A DNA stretch of 64,000 nucleotides, taken from Streptomyces griseocarneus (lineage in GTDB: Bacteria; Actinomycetota; Actinomycetes; Streptomycetales; Streptomycetaceae). Both the position numbers and the translations under genes were made by a program. This document shows positions 24,510 to 34,929 of this stretch, piece by piece. The DNA is taken from assembly GCF_014655595.1 (NCBI RefSeq), contig NZ_BNBL01000004.1:186001-250000 (forward strand), read 5' to 3'. Positions within the stretch are counted from its first letter, which is position 1. Each line of letters starts with the position of its first letter. A model generated the notes under the pieces. The model saw only the letters and a program-made list of their open reading frames with translations. It did no database searches and was not told the DNA's origin.

Positions 24510-25957
24510 ACAAGCCCGTGCGCCGGATCGCCATCTTCTGCGGTCTCCTCGTCCTCGCGCTGATGATCCGGGACAACTGGATCCAGTTCGTCCAGGCGGA
24601 CGAGCTCAAGTCGAACAAGCACAACCGCCGGGTGACCATCGCCCGCTACAGCCAGCCCCGCGGCAACATCATCGTCGACGGGCAGGCCGTCACCGGCTCC
24701 CAGGAGACCGGCGGCATCGACTTCAAGTACAAGCGCACCTACAAGAACGGCGAGATGTGGGCCCCGGTCACGGGCTACAGCTCGCAGGTGTTCGACGCCA
24801 ACCAGATCGAGAAGCTCGAGGACAAGGTCCTCACGGGCGACGACGACCGGCTGTTCTTCAACCGCACGGTCGACATGATCACCGGCAAGGGCAAGAAGGG
24901 CGGTGACGTGATCACCACCCTCAACAGCAAGGCCCAGGAGGCCGCCTTCAAGGGCCTCGGCGACAAGAAGGGCGCGGTCGCCGCCATCGACCCGCGCACG
25001 GGCAAGATCCTCGCCCTCGCCTCCACCCCCTCGTACGACCCCTCCAAGATCGCGGGGGCGCAGGACGAGAAGGCGTGGAAGGACCTGCAGGACGACAAGA
25101 ACCAGCCCATGCTCAACCGGGCGCTGCGCCAGACCTACCCGCCGGGCTCGACCTTCAAGGTCGTCACGGCCGCCGCGGCGCTGGAGCACGGCCTGTACAA
25201 GGACGTGGACGCCAAGACGGACTCGCCGCTGCCGTGGATCCTGCCGGACACCCGGGTGGCGCTGGAGAACGAGGGCAAGATCCCCTGCAAGGAGGCCTCG
25301 CTGCGCGTGGCCCTGCAGTACTCGTGCAACACCGTCTTCGGCAAGGTCAGCGCCGACCTGGGCAACAAGAAGATGATGGAGACGGCGGAGAAGTTCGGCT
25401 TCAACAAGCCGGTCGACACGCCCGTGCGCGCCGTTCCCAGCGTCTACCCCAAGGACAACCGTCCGCAGAACGCCATGGCCGGCATCGGCCAGGCCTCCAA
25501 CCGCGCCACCCCGCTGCAGATGGCCATGGTGGCCGCGGCCGTCGCCAACAACGGCAAGCTCATGGAGCCGTACATGGTCGACAAGCTGCGCGCCCCGAAC
25601 CTCAACGTCATCGAGCACCACCAGCCCAAGCAGATGAACCAGCCGCTCTCCGCCGCGAACGCGCAGAAGCTGCAGAGCATCATGGAGACGGTGGTCAAGG
25701 AGGGCACGGGAACCGCGGCCCAGATCGACGGCGTCACGGTCGGTGGAAAGACCGGTACCGCCCAGCACGGTGTCGACAACAGCGGCAACCCCTACGCGTG
25801 GTTCATCTCCTACGCGAAGACCGGCGACGGCTCGCCGGTCGCCGTCGCCGTCGTCATCGAGGGCTCGGAGACCGTCCGCGACGACATCGCCGGTGGCAAG
25901 CTCGCCGCGCCGATCGCGAAGAGCGTGATGCAGGCGGTGCTCGCCACGGAGAAGTGA
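24506..25957 (+). CDS. pbpA: Class B penicillin-binding protein PbpA
   Basis: 483 residues, starting GTG with a 4-base overlap to the SEDS gene. An N-terminal membrane anchor (IAIFCGLLVLALMIRDNW) leads to a short dimerisation domain and the transpeptidase domain. The active-site motifs are STFK (YPPGSTFKVV), SCN (YSCNTVF) and KTG (GGKTGTAQ). It cross-links peptidoglycan outside the membrane and works with the SEDS partner. The short class B form matches mycobacterial PbpA. Confidence 0.95.
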   Translation: MNKPVRRIAIFCGLLVLALMIRDNWIQFVQADELKSNKHNRRVTIARYSQPRGNIIVDGQAVTGSQETGGIDFKYKRTYKNGEMWAPVTGYSSQVFDANQIEKLEDKVLTGDDDRLFFNRTVDMITGKGKKGGDVITTLNSKAQEAAFKGLGDKKGAVAAIDPRTGKILALASTPSYDPSKIAGAQDEKAWKDLQDDKNQPMLNRALRQTYPPGSTFKVVTAAAALEHGLYKDVDAKTDSPLPWILPDTRVALENEGKIPCKEASLRVALQYSCNTVFGKVSADLGNKKMMETAEKFGFNKPVDTPVRAVPSVYPKDNRPQNAMAGIGQASNRATPLQMAMVAAAVANNGKLMEPYMVDKLRAPNLNVIEHHQPKQMNQPLSAANAQKLQSIMETVVKEGTGTAAQIDGVTVGGKTGTAQHGVDNSGNPYAWFISYAKTGDGSPVAVAVVIEGSETVRDDIAGGKLAAPIAKSVMQAVLATEK

Positions 25958-26119
25958 TCCGGCTCACCCGCCGCTTCCGCTGAGCGCCGTCGTCTGTACC
26001 GGTCGTATATCGGGTGACGGTGGCGCCCGGAAGGCGCCCATCGCGCCGGGTACGGTATGCCGGACAGCACACCGCCGGACCCACGCCGGTGAGGTCAGGA
26101 ACACGGAAGGGCTGGAGCT

Positions 26120-28144
<2,025 letters not shown>

Positions 28145-28164
28145 TCGGCCACTGAGACACGCGA

Positions 28165-28203
28165 AAGCCCCGGCGCCATCCCGATGGCCGCCGGGGCTTC
28201 TTC
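28165..28203. terminator. Bidirectional terminator between pknB and srtE
   Basis: AAGCCCCGGCGCCAT pairs with ATGGCCGCCGGGGCTT (one bulged base) around loop CCCG; a TTCTT run follows on the plus strand. It serves the convergent pknB and sortase genes. Confidence 0.75.
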
Positions 28204-28220
28204 GTGCCGTGTGGGCGCCG

Positions 28221-28913
28221 CTAGCGCAGTTCCTTGGGCGGTGTGCGCTTGGCGTCGACCTTCTCCGTGCGCTGCAGTTCCGCCCAGACGATGTAGCGGT
28301 AGTCGGAGGTGTAGACGGGCGTGCAGGTCGTCAGGGTCAGGAAGCGGCCCGGCTCGGTCCTGCCGGACTCCTTCGGGACGGGGTTGATCACGTCCGTGTT
28401 GAAGCGCGAGGTCTCCTTGAGCTCGGCGAAGACCTTGTAGACGTACCAGACGTCGCGCGTCTCGAAGACGACCGGGTCACCGGTCCTGATCTTGTCGATG
28501 TTGTGGAACTTCGCGCCGTGCCCGTCGCGGTGTGCGGCCAGGGTGAAGTTGCCGCGCTTGTCCCAGGGCATAGCGGCCTTCACCGGCTCGCGGTAGAAGC
28601 CGGCGACGCCCTCGTTGAGCACCTTGCTGCCGGTGCCGGGCTTGACCAGCACCTCGCCGTTCCGCATGGCGGGCACGTGCAGGAAGCCGATGCCGTCCTT
28701 GGTGTCCAGGGCGCCCGGGCCGGAGGGGGACTTCGCCCAGGTGTCGCGCACCTGGTTGCCCTGCTTCTTCGCCTCGCGGTCGGCCAGGACGTTCGTCCAC
28801 CACAGGGAGTAGACGACGAAGAGGGCCATGATCACGCCTGCTGTGATCAGCAGCTCGCCTATGACGCTGACGGTGGCGGCGATGCGCCCCCGTACGCGGT
28901 CTGTCCGTGCCAC
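28221..28913 (-). CDS. srtE2: Class E sortase (nearest to pknB)
   Basis: 230 residues from GTG 28913. An N-terminal membrane segment (VIGELLITAGVIMALFVVYS) anchors the enzyme with the catalytic domain outside. Catalytic residues are the His in TLAAHRDGHG, C197 in LTTCTP and the Arg in SDYRYIVW. Class E sortases cleave LAXTG-type signals and attach proteins such as long chaplins to peptidoglycan in Streptomyces. Its position beside pknB matches srtE2 of S. coelicolor; the symbol rests on synteny. It is the last gene of a six-gene minus-strand run. Confidence 0.9.
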   Translation of the reverse strand: MARTDRVRGRIAATVSVIGELLITAGVIMALFVVYSLWWTNVLADREAKKQGNQVRDTWAKSPSGPGALDTKDGIGFLHVPAMRNGEVLVKPGTGSKVLNEGVAGFYREPVKAAMPWDKRGNFTLAAHRDGHGAKFHNIDKIRTGDPVVFETRDVWYVYKVFAELKETSRFNTDVINPVPKESGRTEPGRFLTLTTCTPVYTSDYRYIVWAELQRTEKVDAKRTPPKELR

Positions 28914-28960
28914 AGACGTTCGTACCCCGCTTCGCTGTTCTGGTGCGTCTCTCGCGTGTC

Positions 28961-29872
28961 TCAGTCGACGAGCGCGTCCGGCTTTCCCTTGCTCCGGGGC
29001 CGCTCGTCGACCATCTTGCCCCACACGATCATGCGGTACGTACTGGTGAACTCGGGGGTGCAGGTGGTCAGCGTGATGTACCGGCCGGGCCCGGTGAATC
29101 CCGAACCGGCGGGTACGGGCTCGATGACCCGCACGTTCGCGGGGGACGTCTGTTCCAGACGGCTCGTCATCTCATATGTGTAGAAGGCGCTGCTGGTCTC
29201 GACGACGATCTTGTCGCCGGGCTTCAGCCGGTTGACGTAGCGGAACGGTTCGCCGTGGGTGTTGCGGTGGCCGGCGAGCGCGAAGTTGCCCGTGCGGTCC
29301 CAGGGCATGGCGGTCTTGAGCGGGCGTTCCGCGTAGTGGCCGACCATGCCGCGGTCCAGCACCTTCTGCTTGCCGATGCCCTGGGCGATCGGGGCCTTCA
29401 CGTCCAGCTTGGGGATGTAGACGATGGCGAAGCCCTGGCCCGGCGAGAACTCCCCCGCGTCGCGGTCGGCTCCGGCGCCGGCGCCGTCCCAGCTGTGCTG
29501 CAGGTCCTTGGTGGCGCCGCCCGCCTGGCGCTGGGCGATGACGTTGGTCCACCACAGCTGGTAGGCGACGAACAGCAGCATCACGACGCCGACGGTGATG
29601 AACAGCTCGCCCACGAACCGGCTCACGATCACGCCGGGGCTGTCCTTGCGGGCGCGCGCGGCGCGCCGGGCCACCCGGCGGCGCTCCGCGCGCCCTCCGG
29701 TGGCGTCCGGCGGCGCGGGCTCGAGGCGGCGCAGCGTCATCGTCGGGACGTCCTCGGGCGGCAGCGGCTGCGAGAGGGAACCGGTGCCGTACGCGTGGTG
29801 CGTGGCGCCCTGCGGCGGCCGCCCGGCCGCCGCCGTACTCCAGGGGTCCTGCTCGGGCCGGAGCGTGGTCAC
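28961..29872 (-). CDS. srtE1: Class E sortase (second copy)
   Basis: 303 residues from GTG 29872, overlapping the stop of the glutamine amidotransferase gene by 4 bases. A long basic, Pro-rich cytoplasmic N-terminus of about 95 residues precedes the membrane segment (ELFITVGVVMLLFVAYQ). Catalytic residues are His in ALAGHRNTHG, C271 in LTTCTP and Arg in STYRMIVW. An ATG inside the frame (MTLRRLEPAPP) would give a shorter protein and cannot be excluded. By synteny it corresponds to S. coelicolor srtE1. Confidence 0.9.
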   Translation of the reverse strand: MTTLRPEQDPWSTAAAGRPPQGATHHAYGTGSLSQPLPPEDVPTMTLRRLEPAPPDATGGRAERRRVARRAARARKDSPGVIVSRFVGELFITVGVVMLLFVAYQLWWTNVIAQRQAGGATKDLQHSWDGAGAGADRDAGEFSPGQGFAIVYIPKLDVKAPIAQGIGKQKVLDRGMVGHYAERPLKTAMPWDRTGNFALAGHRNTHGEPFRYVNRLKPGDKIVVETSSAFYTYEMTSRLEQTSPANVRVIEPVPAGSGFTGPGRYITLTTCTPEFTSTYRMIVWGKMVDERPRSKGKPDALVD

Positions 29873-30507
29873 GCTCCGGCCTTGCCCACCACCGGGGCCA
29901 GACCGGCCGAGCGTTCCACCGCCCCCGTGTCGCCGCAGGCGGCGAGCCAGTTCGCGAGCATCCGGTGGCCCCATTCGGTGAGCACCGATTCGGGGTGGAA
30001 CTGCACGCCCTCGACCGGCAGGTCGCGGTGGCGCAGGCCCATCGCGATGCCCGTGTCGGTCCAGGCGGTGATCTCCAGCTCGTCCGGCCAGCTGTCCCTC
30101 TCCACGGCCAGCGAGTGGTAGCGGGTGGCCGTGAAGGGCGAGGGGAGGCCCTGGAAGACGCCCTTGCCCTCGTGCGTGACCGGCGAGGTCTTGCCGTGCA
30201 GCAGCTCGGGGGCGCGGTCGACGACGCCGCCGTAGGCGACGGCCATCGACTGCATGCCCAGGCAGACGCCGAAGACCGGCACGCCGGTGTTCGCGCAGTG
30301 CCGCACCATGTCGATGCACACGCCGGCCTGTTCGGGCGCCCCGGGACCGGGGGACAGCAGGACGCCGTCGAAGCCGTCCTGGGCGTGCCCGGGCTCGACC
30401 TCGTCGTTGCGGCGCACCTCGCACTCGGCGCCGAGCTGGTAGAGGTACTGCACGAGGTTGAAGACGAAGCTGTCGTAGTTGTCCACGACGAGGATGCGCG
30501 CGCTCAC
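29869..30507 (-). CDS. pabA: Glutamine amidotransferase, PabA/TrpG type
   Basis: 212 residues of the class I amidotransferase family. The triad is visible: nucleophile Cys in VFGVCLGMQSMA, and His/Glu in GVQFHPESVLTEWG; the start LVVDNYDSFVFNLVQYL is classic. It supplies ammonia to aminodeoxychorismate or anthranilate synthase, whose large subunit is not in the window. GTG 30507 overlaps the stop of the upstream small membrane protein by 4 bases and is preferred over ATG 30522. Its place between sortase genes is conserved in actinobacteria (trpG in mycobacteria sits near pknB) although no shared pathway is obvious. Confidence 0.92.
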   Translation of the reverse strand: MSARILVVDNYDSFVFNLVQYLYQLGAECEVRRNDEVEPGHAQDGFDGVLLSPGPGAPEQAGVCIDMVRHCANTGVPVFGVCLGMQSMAVAYGGVVDRAPELLHGKTSPVTHEGKGVFQGLPSPFTATRYHSLAVERDSWPDELEITAWTDTGIAMGLRHRDLPVEGVQFHPESVLTEWGHRMLANWLAACGDTGAVERSAGLAPVVGKAGA

Positions 30508-30707
30508 CGCGTGTACCGCCATTCCGTCATTGCGCCGCCGGCGGGCATGCCGTTGTCGACCGTCACATCGTTGAACGGCAGCAGCGGTTCCGCCCAGGGG
30601 AAGACGTACTGGAAGAGGACGTAGACCGTCCCCAGCACGAGCAGCAGCGACATCAGCGCCTTCACCCATGCGTTGCCCGGCAGATGACGCCAGATCCAGA
30701 CGTACAT
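30504..30707 (-). CDS. Small conserved membrane protein
   Basis: 67 residues with one membrane segment (ALMSLLLVLGTVYVLFQYVF) after a short Trp-rich start (MYVWIWRHLPG) and an extracytoplasmic or cytoplasmic tail ending MTEWRYTR. It overlaps the amidotransferase gene by 4 bases and follows a sortase by 76 nt. Coding is supported by the coupled overlaps on one side and by codon use. No family function is known to me. Confidence 0.75.
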   Translation of the reverse strand: MYVWIWRHLPGNAWVKALMSLLLVLGTVYVLFQYVFPWAEPLLPFNDVTVDNGMPAGGAMTEWRYTR

Positions 30708-30783
30708 GCTCTACCCACTCGCCGATGGTCGGTTCAGTACTGTGCGGCACCAGCCTAAGGGGCGACACGCCGTGGGAGGGGGG

Positions 30784-31602
30784 TCAGCCGGACAAAGCCG
30801 CGGGCTTGCCCCCGGCGGCCGGGCGGGTGTCCTCCAGATGGGCCCAGACGATCAGCCGGTGGCTGTGTCCCCACTCCGGATCGCAGGTGGTGAGCGTCAG
30901 ATAGCGGCCGGCCTGCCGGTAGCCCGCGGCCGCCGGGACGGGGTCGAGCACGGCGGTGTCACCGGGCCGCGTGCGGTACGGGCGGGTGTCCACGCGGTAC
31001 GTGAACCAGGTCGTCCCGTCGCCGAGCACCACGGCGTCGCCGGGGCGCAGCTCGTCGAGGTCCTTGAAGGGGTCGCCGTAGGTGCGGCGGTGGCCGGCGA
31101 CCGCGAAGTTGCCCGTCTCGCCGAGGCGGGCGGTGCGTTCGTAGTGGCCCAGGCCCTTCTTGAGCAGCTCGGTGCCGGTGCCCTGGAGGACGGGCTTGAC
31201 CCAGCCGGGGCCGAAGCGGGGGATGCGCATCACGGCGAAGGGCGCGCCCGAGCGGTAGGCGGTGCGGGAACCGGGGACGGTCGGGTGCCGGGTTCCGCTG
31301 CCCGGCGGCCGGGGGGCGGCGGCGTCCGGGGACGGCGGCCGTTCTCCCGCGCGGGGCGGCGGGGCCGGGGGGTCGTTCTCACCGGTGTCCGGGGCGGGTT
31401 CGGCGCCGGGCCCGGACCCCGGCCCGGCGGGCTCGGCCGGCCCGGCCGCCCACCGCTGCTCGAGGCGGTCCAGTTCGGTCGCCATCGCGCCGTCCGCGCG
31501 GACCGATGTCCAGTACAGGACGTACACCACGAAAAGGACGATCAACGTGCCGATGGTCAGGCACAGTTCGCTGAGCGTGCGGACGACGAGCCGTAACCCC
31601 AT
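30784..31602 (-). CDS. Class E sortase-like protein (third copy)
   Basis: 272 residues. The membrane segment TIGTLIVLFVVYVLYW is near the N-terminus, followed by a roughly 60-residue Pro/Gly/Ala-rich spacer and a sortase domain. Catalytic residues are His in AVAGHRRTYG, C240 in LTTCDPEW and Arg in SHRLIVW. The TTCDP and RRTYG variants differ from the other two copies (TTCTP, HG), so substrate choice may differ. It follows the DUF881 gene by 18 nt in the same transcript. Confidence 0.85.
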   Translation of the reverse strand: MGLRLVVRTLSELCLTIGTLIVLFVVYVLYWTSVRADGAMATELDRLEQRWAAGPAEPAGPGSGPGAEPAPDTGENDPPAPPPRAGERPPSPDAAAPRPPGSGTRHPTVPGSRTAYRSGAPFAVMRIPRFGPGWVKPVLQGTGTELLKKGLGHYERTARLGETGNFAVAGHRRTYGDPFKDLDELRPGDAVVLGDGTTWFTYRVDTRPYRTRPGDTAVLDPVPAAAGYRQAGRYLTLTTCDPEWGHSHRLIVWAHLEDTRPAAGGKPAALSG

Positions 31603-31620
31603 CGCCGGCTCCCTCCCGGG

Positions 31621-32382
31621 TCACCCCACGGGCTTGGCGTAGTGGAGATCCACTGTGCCCGAGTATCCGGGCAGAGTCACCGCGTCGTGCTGGTCGACTT
31701 TCCAGCCGAGGCCGTAGGCGTTGACGTACTGCAGGTAGTTCTGGATCGCGGGGGACTCGTCGAGGGCCTTGCGCAGGGCGCCGCGGTCGCCGACGGCGGT
31801 GACCTTGTAGGGCGGGGAGTAGACGCGGCCCTGGAGGATGAGGGTGTTGCCGACGCAGCGGACGGCGCTGGTGGAGATCAGCCGCTGGTCCATGACCTGG
31901 ATGCCCTTGGCGCCGCCCTTCCACAGGGCGTTGACGACGGCCTGGAGGTCCTGCTGATGGATGACCAGGTCGTTGGGCTGGGGCTGGGGTACGCCGGGGA
32001 TCCTGGCGGTGGCGTTGGGCGGGGCGTCCGTGAGGGTGACGGTCATTCCGGTGCCCTCGAGCTTGCGGGTGCCGGCGGCGGTCTCCAGCGCGGTGAGCTT
32101 GCGGTCCTGCGCGGTGTCGCCGGTGTCGCGCCGGGCGAGGGCGTCGACCTGGGCCCGGGCGCCGGCGGCGCTGTCCTCGAGGTCGCCGTTCTTGCGACTG
32201 CGCTCCTGGATGAGGTCGGACAGCCGCAGCATCGAGTCGTCGGTACGGATGTTGGTGCCCTGCGCGGTGTTGAAGCTCATCCAGAAGATGAGCCCGGCCA
32301 GTGCGAAGACGCCGCCGGTCAACAGTCGTACCGGACGGAACCGCCGGACGGGCGCACCGGTGGAGTCGGCAGAATTGCTCAA
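31621..32382 (-). CDS. DUF881 family protein
   Basis: 253 residues, with a TTG start at 32382. A membrane segment (LTGGVFALAGLIFWMSF) is followed by a coiled-coil stretch (LSDLIQERSRKNGDLEDSAA) and the DUF881 domain with GMTVTLTDAP, DLQAVVNALWKGGAKGI and ISTSAVRCVGNTL. The family is found beside division and wall genes in Gram-positive bacteria, here divergent from crgA as in mycobacteria. A structural or septal role is inference. Confidence 0.88.
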   Translation of the reverse strand: MSNSADSTGAPVRRFRPVRLLTGGVFALAGLIFWMSFNTAQGTNIRTDDSMLRLSDLIQERSRKNGDLEDSAAGARAQVDALARRDTGDTAQDRKLTALETAAGTRKLEGTGMTVTLTDAPPNATARIPGVPQPQPNDLVIHQQDLQAVVNALWKGGAKGIQVMDQRLISTSAVRCVGNTLILQGRVYSPPYKVTAVGDRGALRKALDESPAIQNYLQYVNAYGLGWKVDQHDAVTLPGYSGTVDLHYAKPVG

Positions 32383-32526
32383 CGTACCCTTATCCTCTCC
32401 GACGCCGCGGAAGCACTACGCTAACGGACGCCCGGGGGAAGGCGGCGTTCCCGTCGCTCCGGCCCCGGCGGACAGGCCCTTTAATCCCAGCGCGGTCACG
32501 CAGCGCATCGACAGGAGAGTTCCCTC

Positions 32527-32784
32527 GTGCCGAAGTCACGGATCCGCAAGAAAGACGACTTCACGCCGCCGCCGGCGAAGCAGCAGCAGAACATCAAGCT
32601 GACCTCCGGGCGCGGCTGGGTGGCACCCCTGATGCTGGCGATGTTCCTGATCGGGCTGGCGTGGATCGTGGTCTTCTACGTGACGAGCGGCGACATGCCG
32701 ATCCACTCCCTGCGCAACTGGAACATCGTGGTCGGCTTCGGCTTCATCGCCGCGGGATTCGTCGTCTCCACGCAGTGGAAGTAG
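32527..32784 (+). CDS. crgA: Cell-division regulator CrgA
   Basis: 85 residues with two membrane segments ([20 protein letters not shown] and [17 protein letters not shown]) and a short basic N-terminus ([15 protein letters not shown]), the full CrgA pattern. CrgA coordinates septum formation with growth in sporulating aerial hyphae and interacts with FtsZ/PBPs. The GTG start has CAGGAGAG upstream. It is divergent from the DUF881 gene. Confidence 0.95.
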   Translation: MPKSRIRKKDDFTPPPAKQQQNIKLTSGRGWVAPLMLAMFLIGLAWIVVFYVTSGDMPIHSLRNWNIVVGFGFIAAGFVVSTQWK

Positions 32785-32807
32785 GGCCCGTCCCGGACGG
32801 AGCGGAG

Positions 32808-32832
32808 GGCGCCCGGACCACGGCCGGGCGCC
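32808..32832 (+). terminator. Probable crgA terminator
   Basis: GGCGCCCGG pairs with CCGGGCGCC around loop ACCACGG, 24 nt after the crgA stop. There is no long U-run, as is usual in Streptomyces. Confidence 0.5.
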
Positions 32833-32868
32833 GCACCCGTAAAGCTCGGCCCTGAGCTTGCCGGGCAG

Positions 32869-33091
32869 TTATCCACACCCTCGTCCACAGTGGGGAAAAA
32901 CTCAGACTGTCTGTGGATAACTTCCCCGGCGTTGACGCCGGTGTGACTGATCGCGCGCGCTGCGTATCGATGGCCGCACCGGCGCCTTCCCACAGAAACC
33001 CAGCTCAGAGGCCTGACCGCGGGGACGAACACATGTTCCCCACATCGTGCACAAGATTCCCCGCCCGTTGTGGACAACCTGTGCGTCCACC
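32869..33091. promoter_or_regulatory. Cluster of DnaA boxes outside oriC
   Basis: The region between crgA and the rhomboid gene holds TTATCCACA (32869-32877), TCGTCCACA (32881-32889), TGTGGATAA (32912-32920), TGTGGACAA (33069-33077, a perfect inverted box) and the weaker GTGCACAAG (33048-33056) and GCGTCCACC (33083-33091). The first three sit within 52 bp. No gene is encoded in this 398-bp gap. Clusters of this sort near oriC have been reported in S. coelicolor and shown to affect replication timing; whether this is the same one cannot be told here. Confidence 0.7.
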
Positions 33092-33182
33092 GATGTGGGT
33101 GAGGTGCGCCGGGCCCCGGAAACGGGCCCGTTCAGGGGTCCCCAGGGTTCCTCAGGAGTCCGCGAGAGTCCTCAGAGGGTCC

Positions 33183-34046
33183 TCAGGGAGTCAGCTGCAG
33201 CGTCCGTACGCCCACCACGGCGATGATCGCCAGCAGCGCCGCCGCGCACGTGAGGCGCTGGACGAGCACCCGCTTCTCGCGGGGCGCGTGCACCATTCCG
33301 TACGCCACCGCCGTGCCCACCACCAGGCCGCCGACGTGGGCCTCCCAGGCGATGTTGCTCCAGGTGAACGTGAAGATCAGGTTGAGCACCAGCAGGATGA
33401 TGACCGGGCGCATGTCGTAGTTCAGCCGGCGCAGCAGCACGGCCGTGGCGCCCAGCAGTCCGAAGATCGCACCGGAGGCGCCCAGCGAGGGCTGGTTCTC
33501 GGCGGCGACCATGTAGGTCAGCGCGCTGCCTCCGAGGCCCGACAGCAGATAGAGCGCCAGGTAGCGCGCGCGGCCGAGGGCCATTTCGAGCGGGGGGCCG
33601 AGCCACCACAGCGAGAGCATGTTGAAGGCGATGTGCATCGGCGTCTGGTGCAGGAAGGTCGCCGTCAGCAGGCGGTACCACTGCCCCTCGGCGACGCCCT
33701 CCAGCGGGCCGCCCTCCGTCAGCGCCGCCCGCCCGAACAGCTCGAGGCTGTCGAGCAGGGTGCCGTCCGTGGCCATCACGGCGATCCACAGGGCGACGTT
33801 GATCCCCAGCAGGATCTTGGTCACCAGGCGCGGATCGTCCACATGGGCGCCGCCCGCGATCGTGCGCGGCGCGTTCGCGCGGGGGGCGTGACCCGTACCG
33901 GAACCGCTGCTCACACACTCCGGGCACTGGAAGCCGACCGAGGCGCTGACCATGCACTCGTGGCAGATGGGGCGTTCGCAGCGGGTGCAGCGAATGCCCG
34001 TCTCCCGGTCCGGGTGCCGGTAGCAGCAGACGGCCTGGTCGCTCAT
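33183..34046 (-). CDS. Rhomboid-family intramembrane serine protease
   Basis: 287 residues. The N-terminus carries a B-box-like zinc-binding region (CCYRHPDRETGIRCTRCERP and following Cys pairs), then six to seven membrane segments. The nucleophile serine lies in GASGAIFGLLGA and the catalytic His in EAHVGGLVVG; FLHQTPMHIAFNMLSLWWLG is the conserved loop before the active-site helix. It cleaves membrane-spanning substrates; targets are unknown. It is on the same strand as ppiA, 130 nt downstream of it. Confidence 0.92.
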   Translation of the reverse strand: MSDQAVCCYRHPDRETGIRCTRCERPICHECMVSASVGFQCPECVSSGSGTGHAPRANAPRTIAGGAHVDDPRLVTKILLGINVALWIAVMATDGTLLDSLELFGRAALTEGGPLEGVAEGQWYRLLTATFLHQTPMHIAFNMLSLWWLGPPLEMALGRARYLALYLLSGLGGSALTYMVAAENQPSLGASGAIFGLLGATAVLLRRLNYDMRPVIILLVLNLIFTFTWSNIAWEAHVGGLVVGTAVAYGMVHAPREKRVLVQRLTCAAALLAIIAVVGVRTLQLTP

Positions 34047-34113
34047 GCTCTCCCCTTGCCCCTGTCGCGGGCCGGTCGGCCCTGGGCCGGCGTGCCCCTG
34101 TCTGCACCGCGCG

Positions 34114-34142
34114 GCCCCGCCCGTCATACGCACGGGCGGGGC
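34114..34142 (-). terminator. Probable ppiA terminator
   Basis: An 11-bp stem GCCCCGCCCGT/ACGGGCGGGGC with a 7-nt loop follows the ppiA stop on the minus strand, before the rhomboid gene. Confidence 0.55.
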
Positions 34143-34175
34143 GGCAGGTTCCCGTGGGGCCGTACGACCCTGGGG

Positions 34176-34703
34176 TCAGCGCTTCTCGACGACGACCGAC
34201 TCGATGACGACGTCGTTGACCGGGCGGTCGGTGCGCGGGTTGGTGTCGGTGGTCGCGATGGCGTCCACGACCTTCTTCGAGGCGTCGTTGGTGACCTCGC
34301 CGAAGATGGTGTGCTTGCCCGTCAGCCACGCGGTCGGCGAGACGGTGATGAAGAACTGCGAGCCGTTGGTGCCCGGTCCGGCGTTGGCCATGGCGAGCAG
34401 GTAGGGCTTGGTGAAGGCGAGGTCGGGGTGGAACTCGTCCTTGAACTTGTAGCCGGGGCCGCCCGTGCCGTTGCCCAGCGGGTCGCCGCCCTGGATCATG
34501 AAGCCCTCGATGACGCGGTGGAAGACCGTGCCGTCGTACAGCTTGTCCGTGGTGGTCGCGCCGGTCTCGGGGTTCACCCACTCGCGCTCGCCCTGGGCGA
34601 GCTCGACGAAGTTCTTGACCGTCTTGGGCGCGTGGTCCGGGAGAAGCCGGATCTCGATGTCGCCCCGGTTGGTCTTCAGGGTGGCGTAGAGCTGCTCAGC
34701 CAC
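34176..34703 (-). CDS. ppiA: Cyclophilin-type peptidyl-prolyl cis-trans isomerase
   Basis: 175 residues from a GTG start with GGAAGG upstream. Active-site blocks FHRVIEGFMIQGGDP and NGSQFFIT are intact, with KHTIFGEV near the C-terminal third. No signal peptide, so cytoplasmic. It speeds proline isomerisation during folding. Its place near crgA and the rhomboid gene matches mycobacterial ppiA near the origin. Confidence 0.95.
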   Translation of the reverse strand: MAEQLYATLKTNRGDIEIRLLPDHAPKTVKNFVELAQGEREWVNPETGATTTDKLYDGTVFHRVIEGFMIQGGDPLGNGTGGPGYKFKDEFHPDLAFTKPYLLAMANAGPGTNGSQFFITVSPTAWLTGKHTIFGEVTNDASKKVVDAIATTDTNPRTDRPVNDVVIESVVVEKR

Positions 34704-34929
34704 GATCTACCTTCCATAGTCTTCGCTGACGACTGACGATCCTCGCACGGCGCCTTCGCGGCGAGTAACCATCAAAGCCCCGCGCGCGGCGGCGAAGCAT
34801 GGCATTGTCGACCGAAGCCCCCCTTTGACCCGGATGCCCGCTCGCACATGCCGCACCGCCCATCGGCAGGCATGATTTTTCAATGGGTGGAAAGGCGACA
34901 AACCATACGCCACCGAGGAGGAGGTTCTC

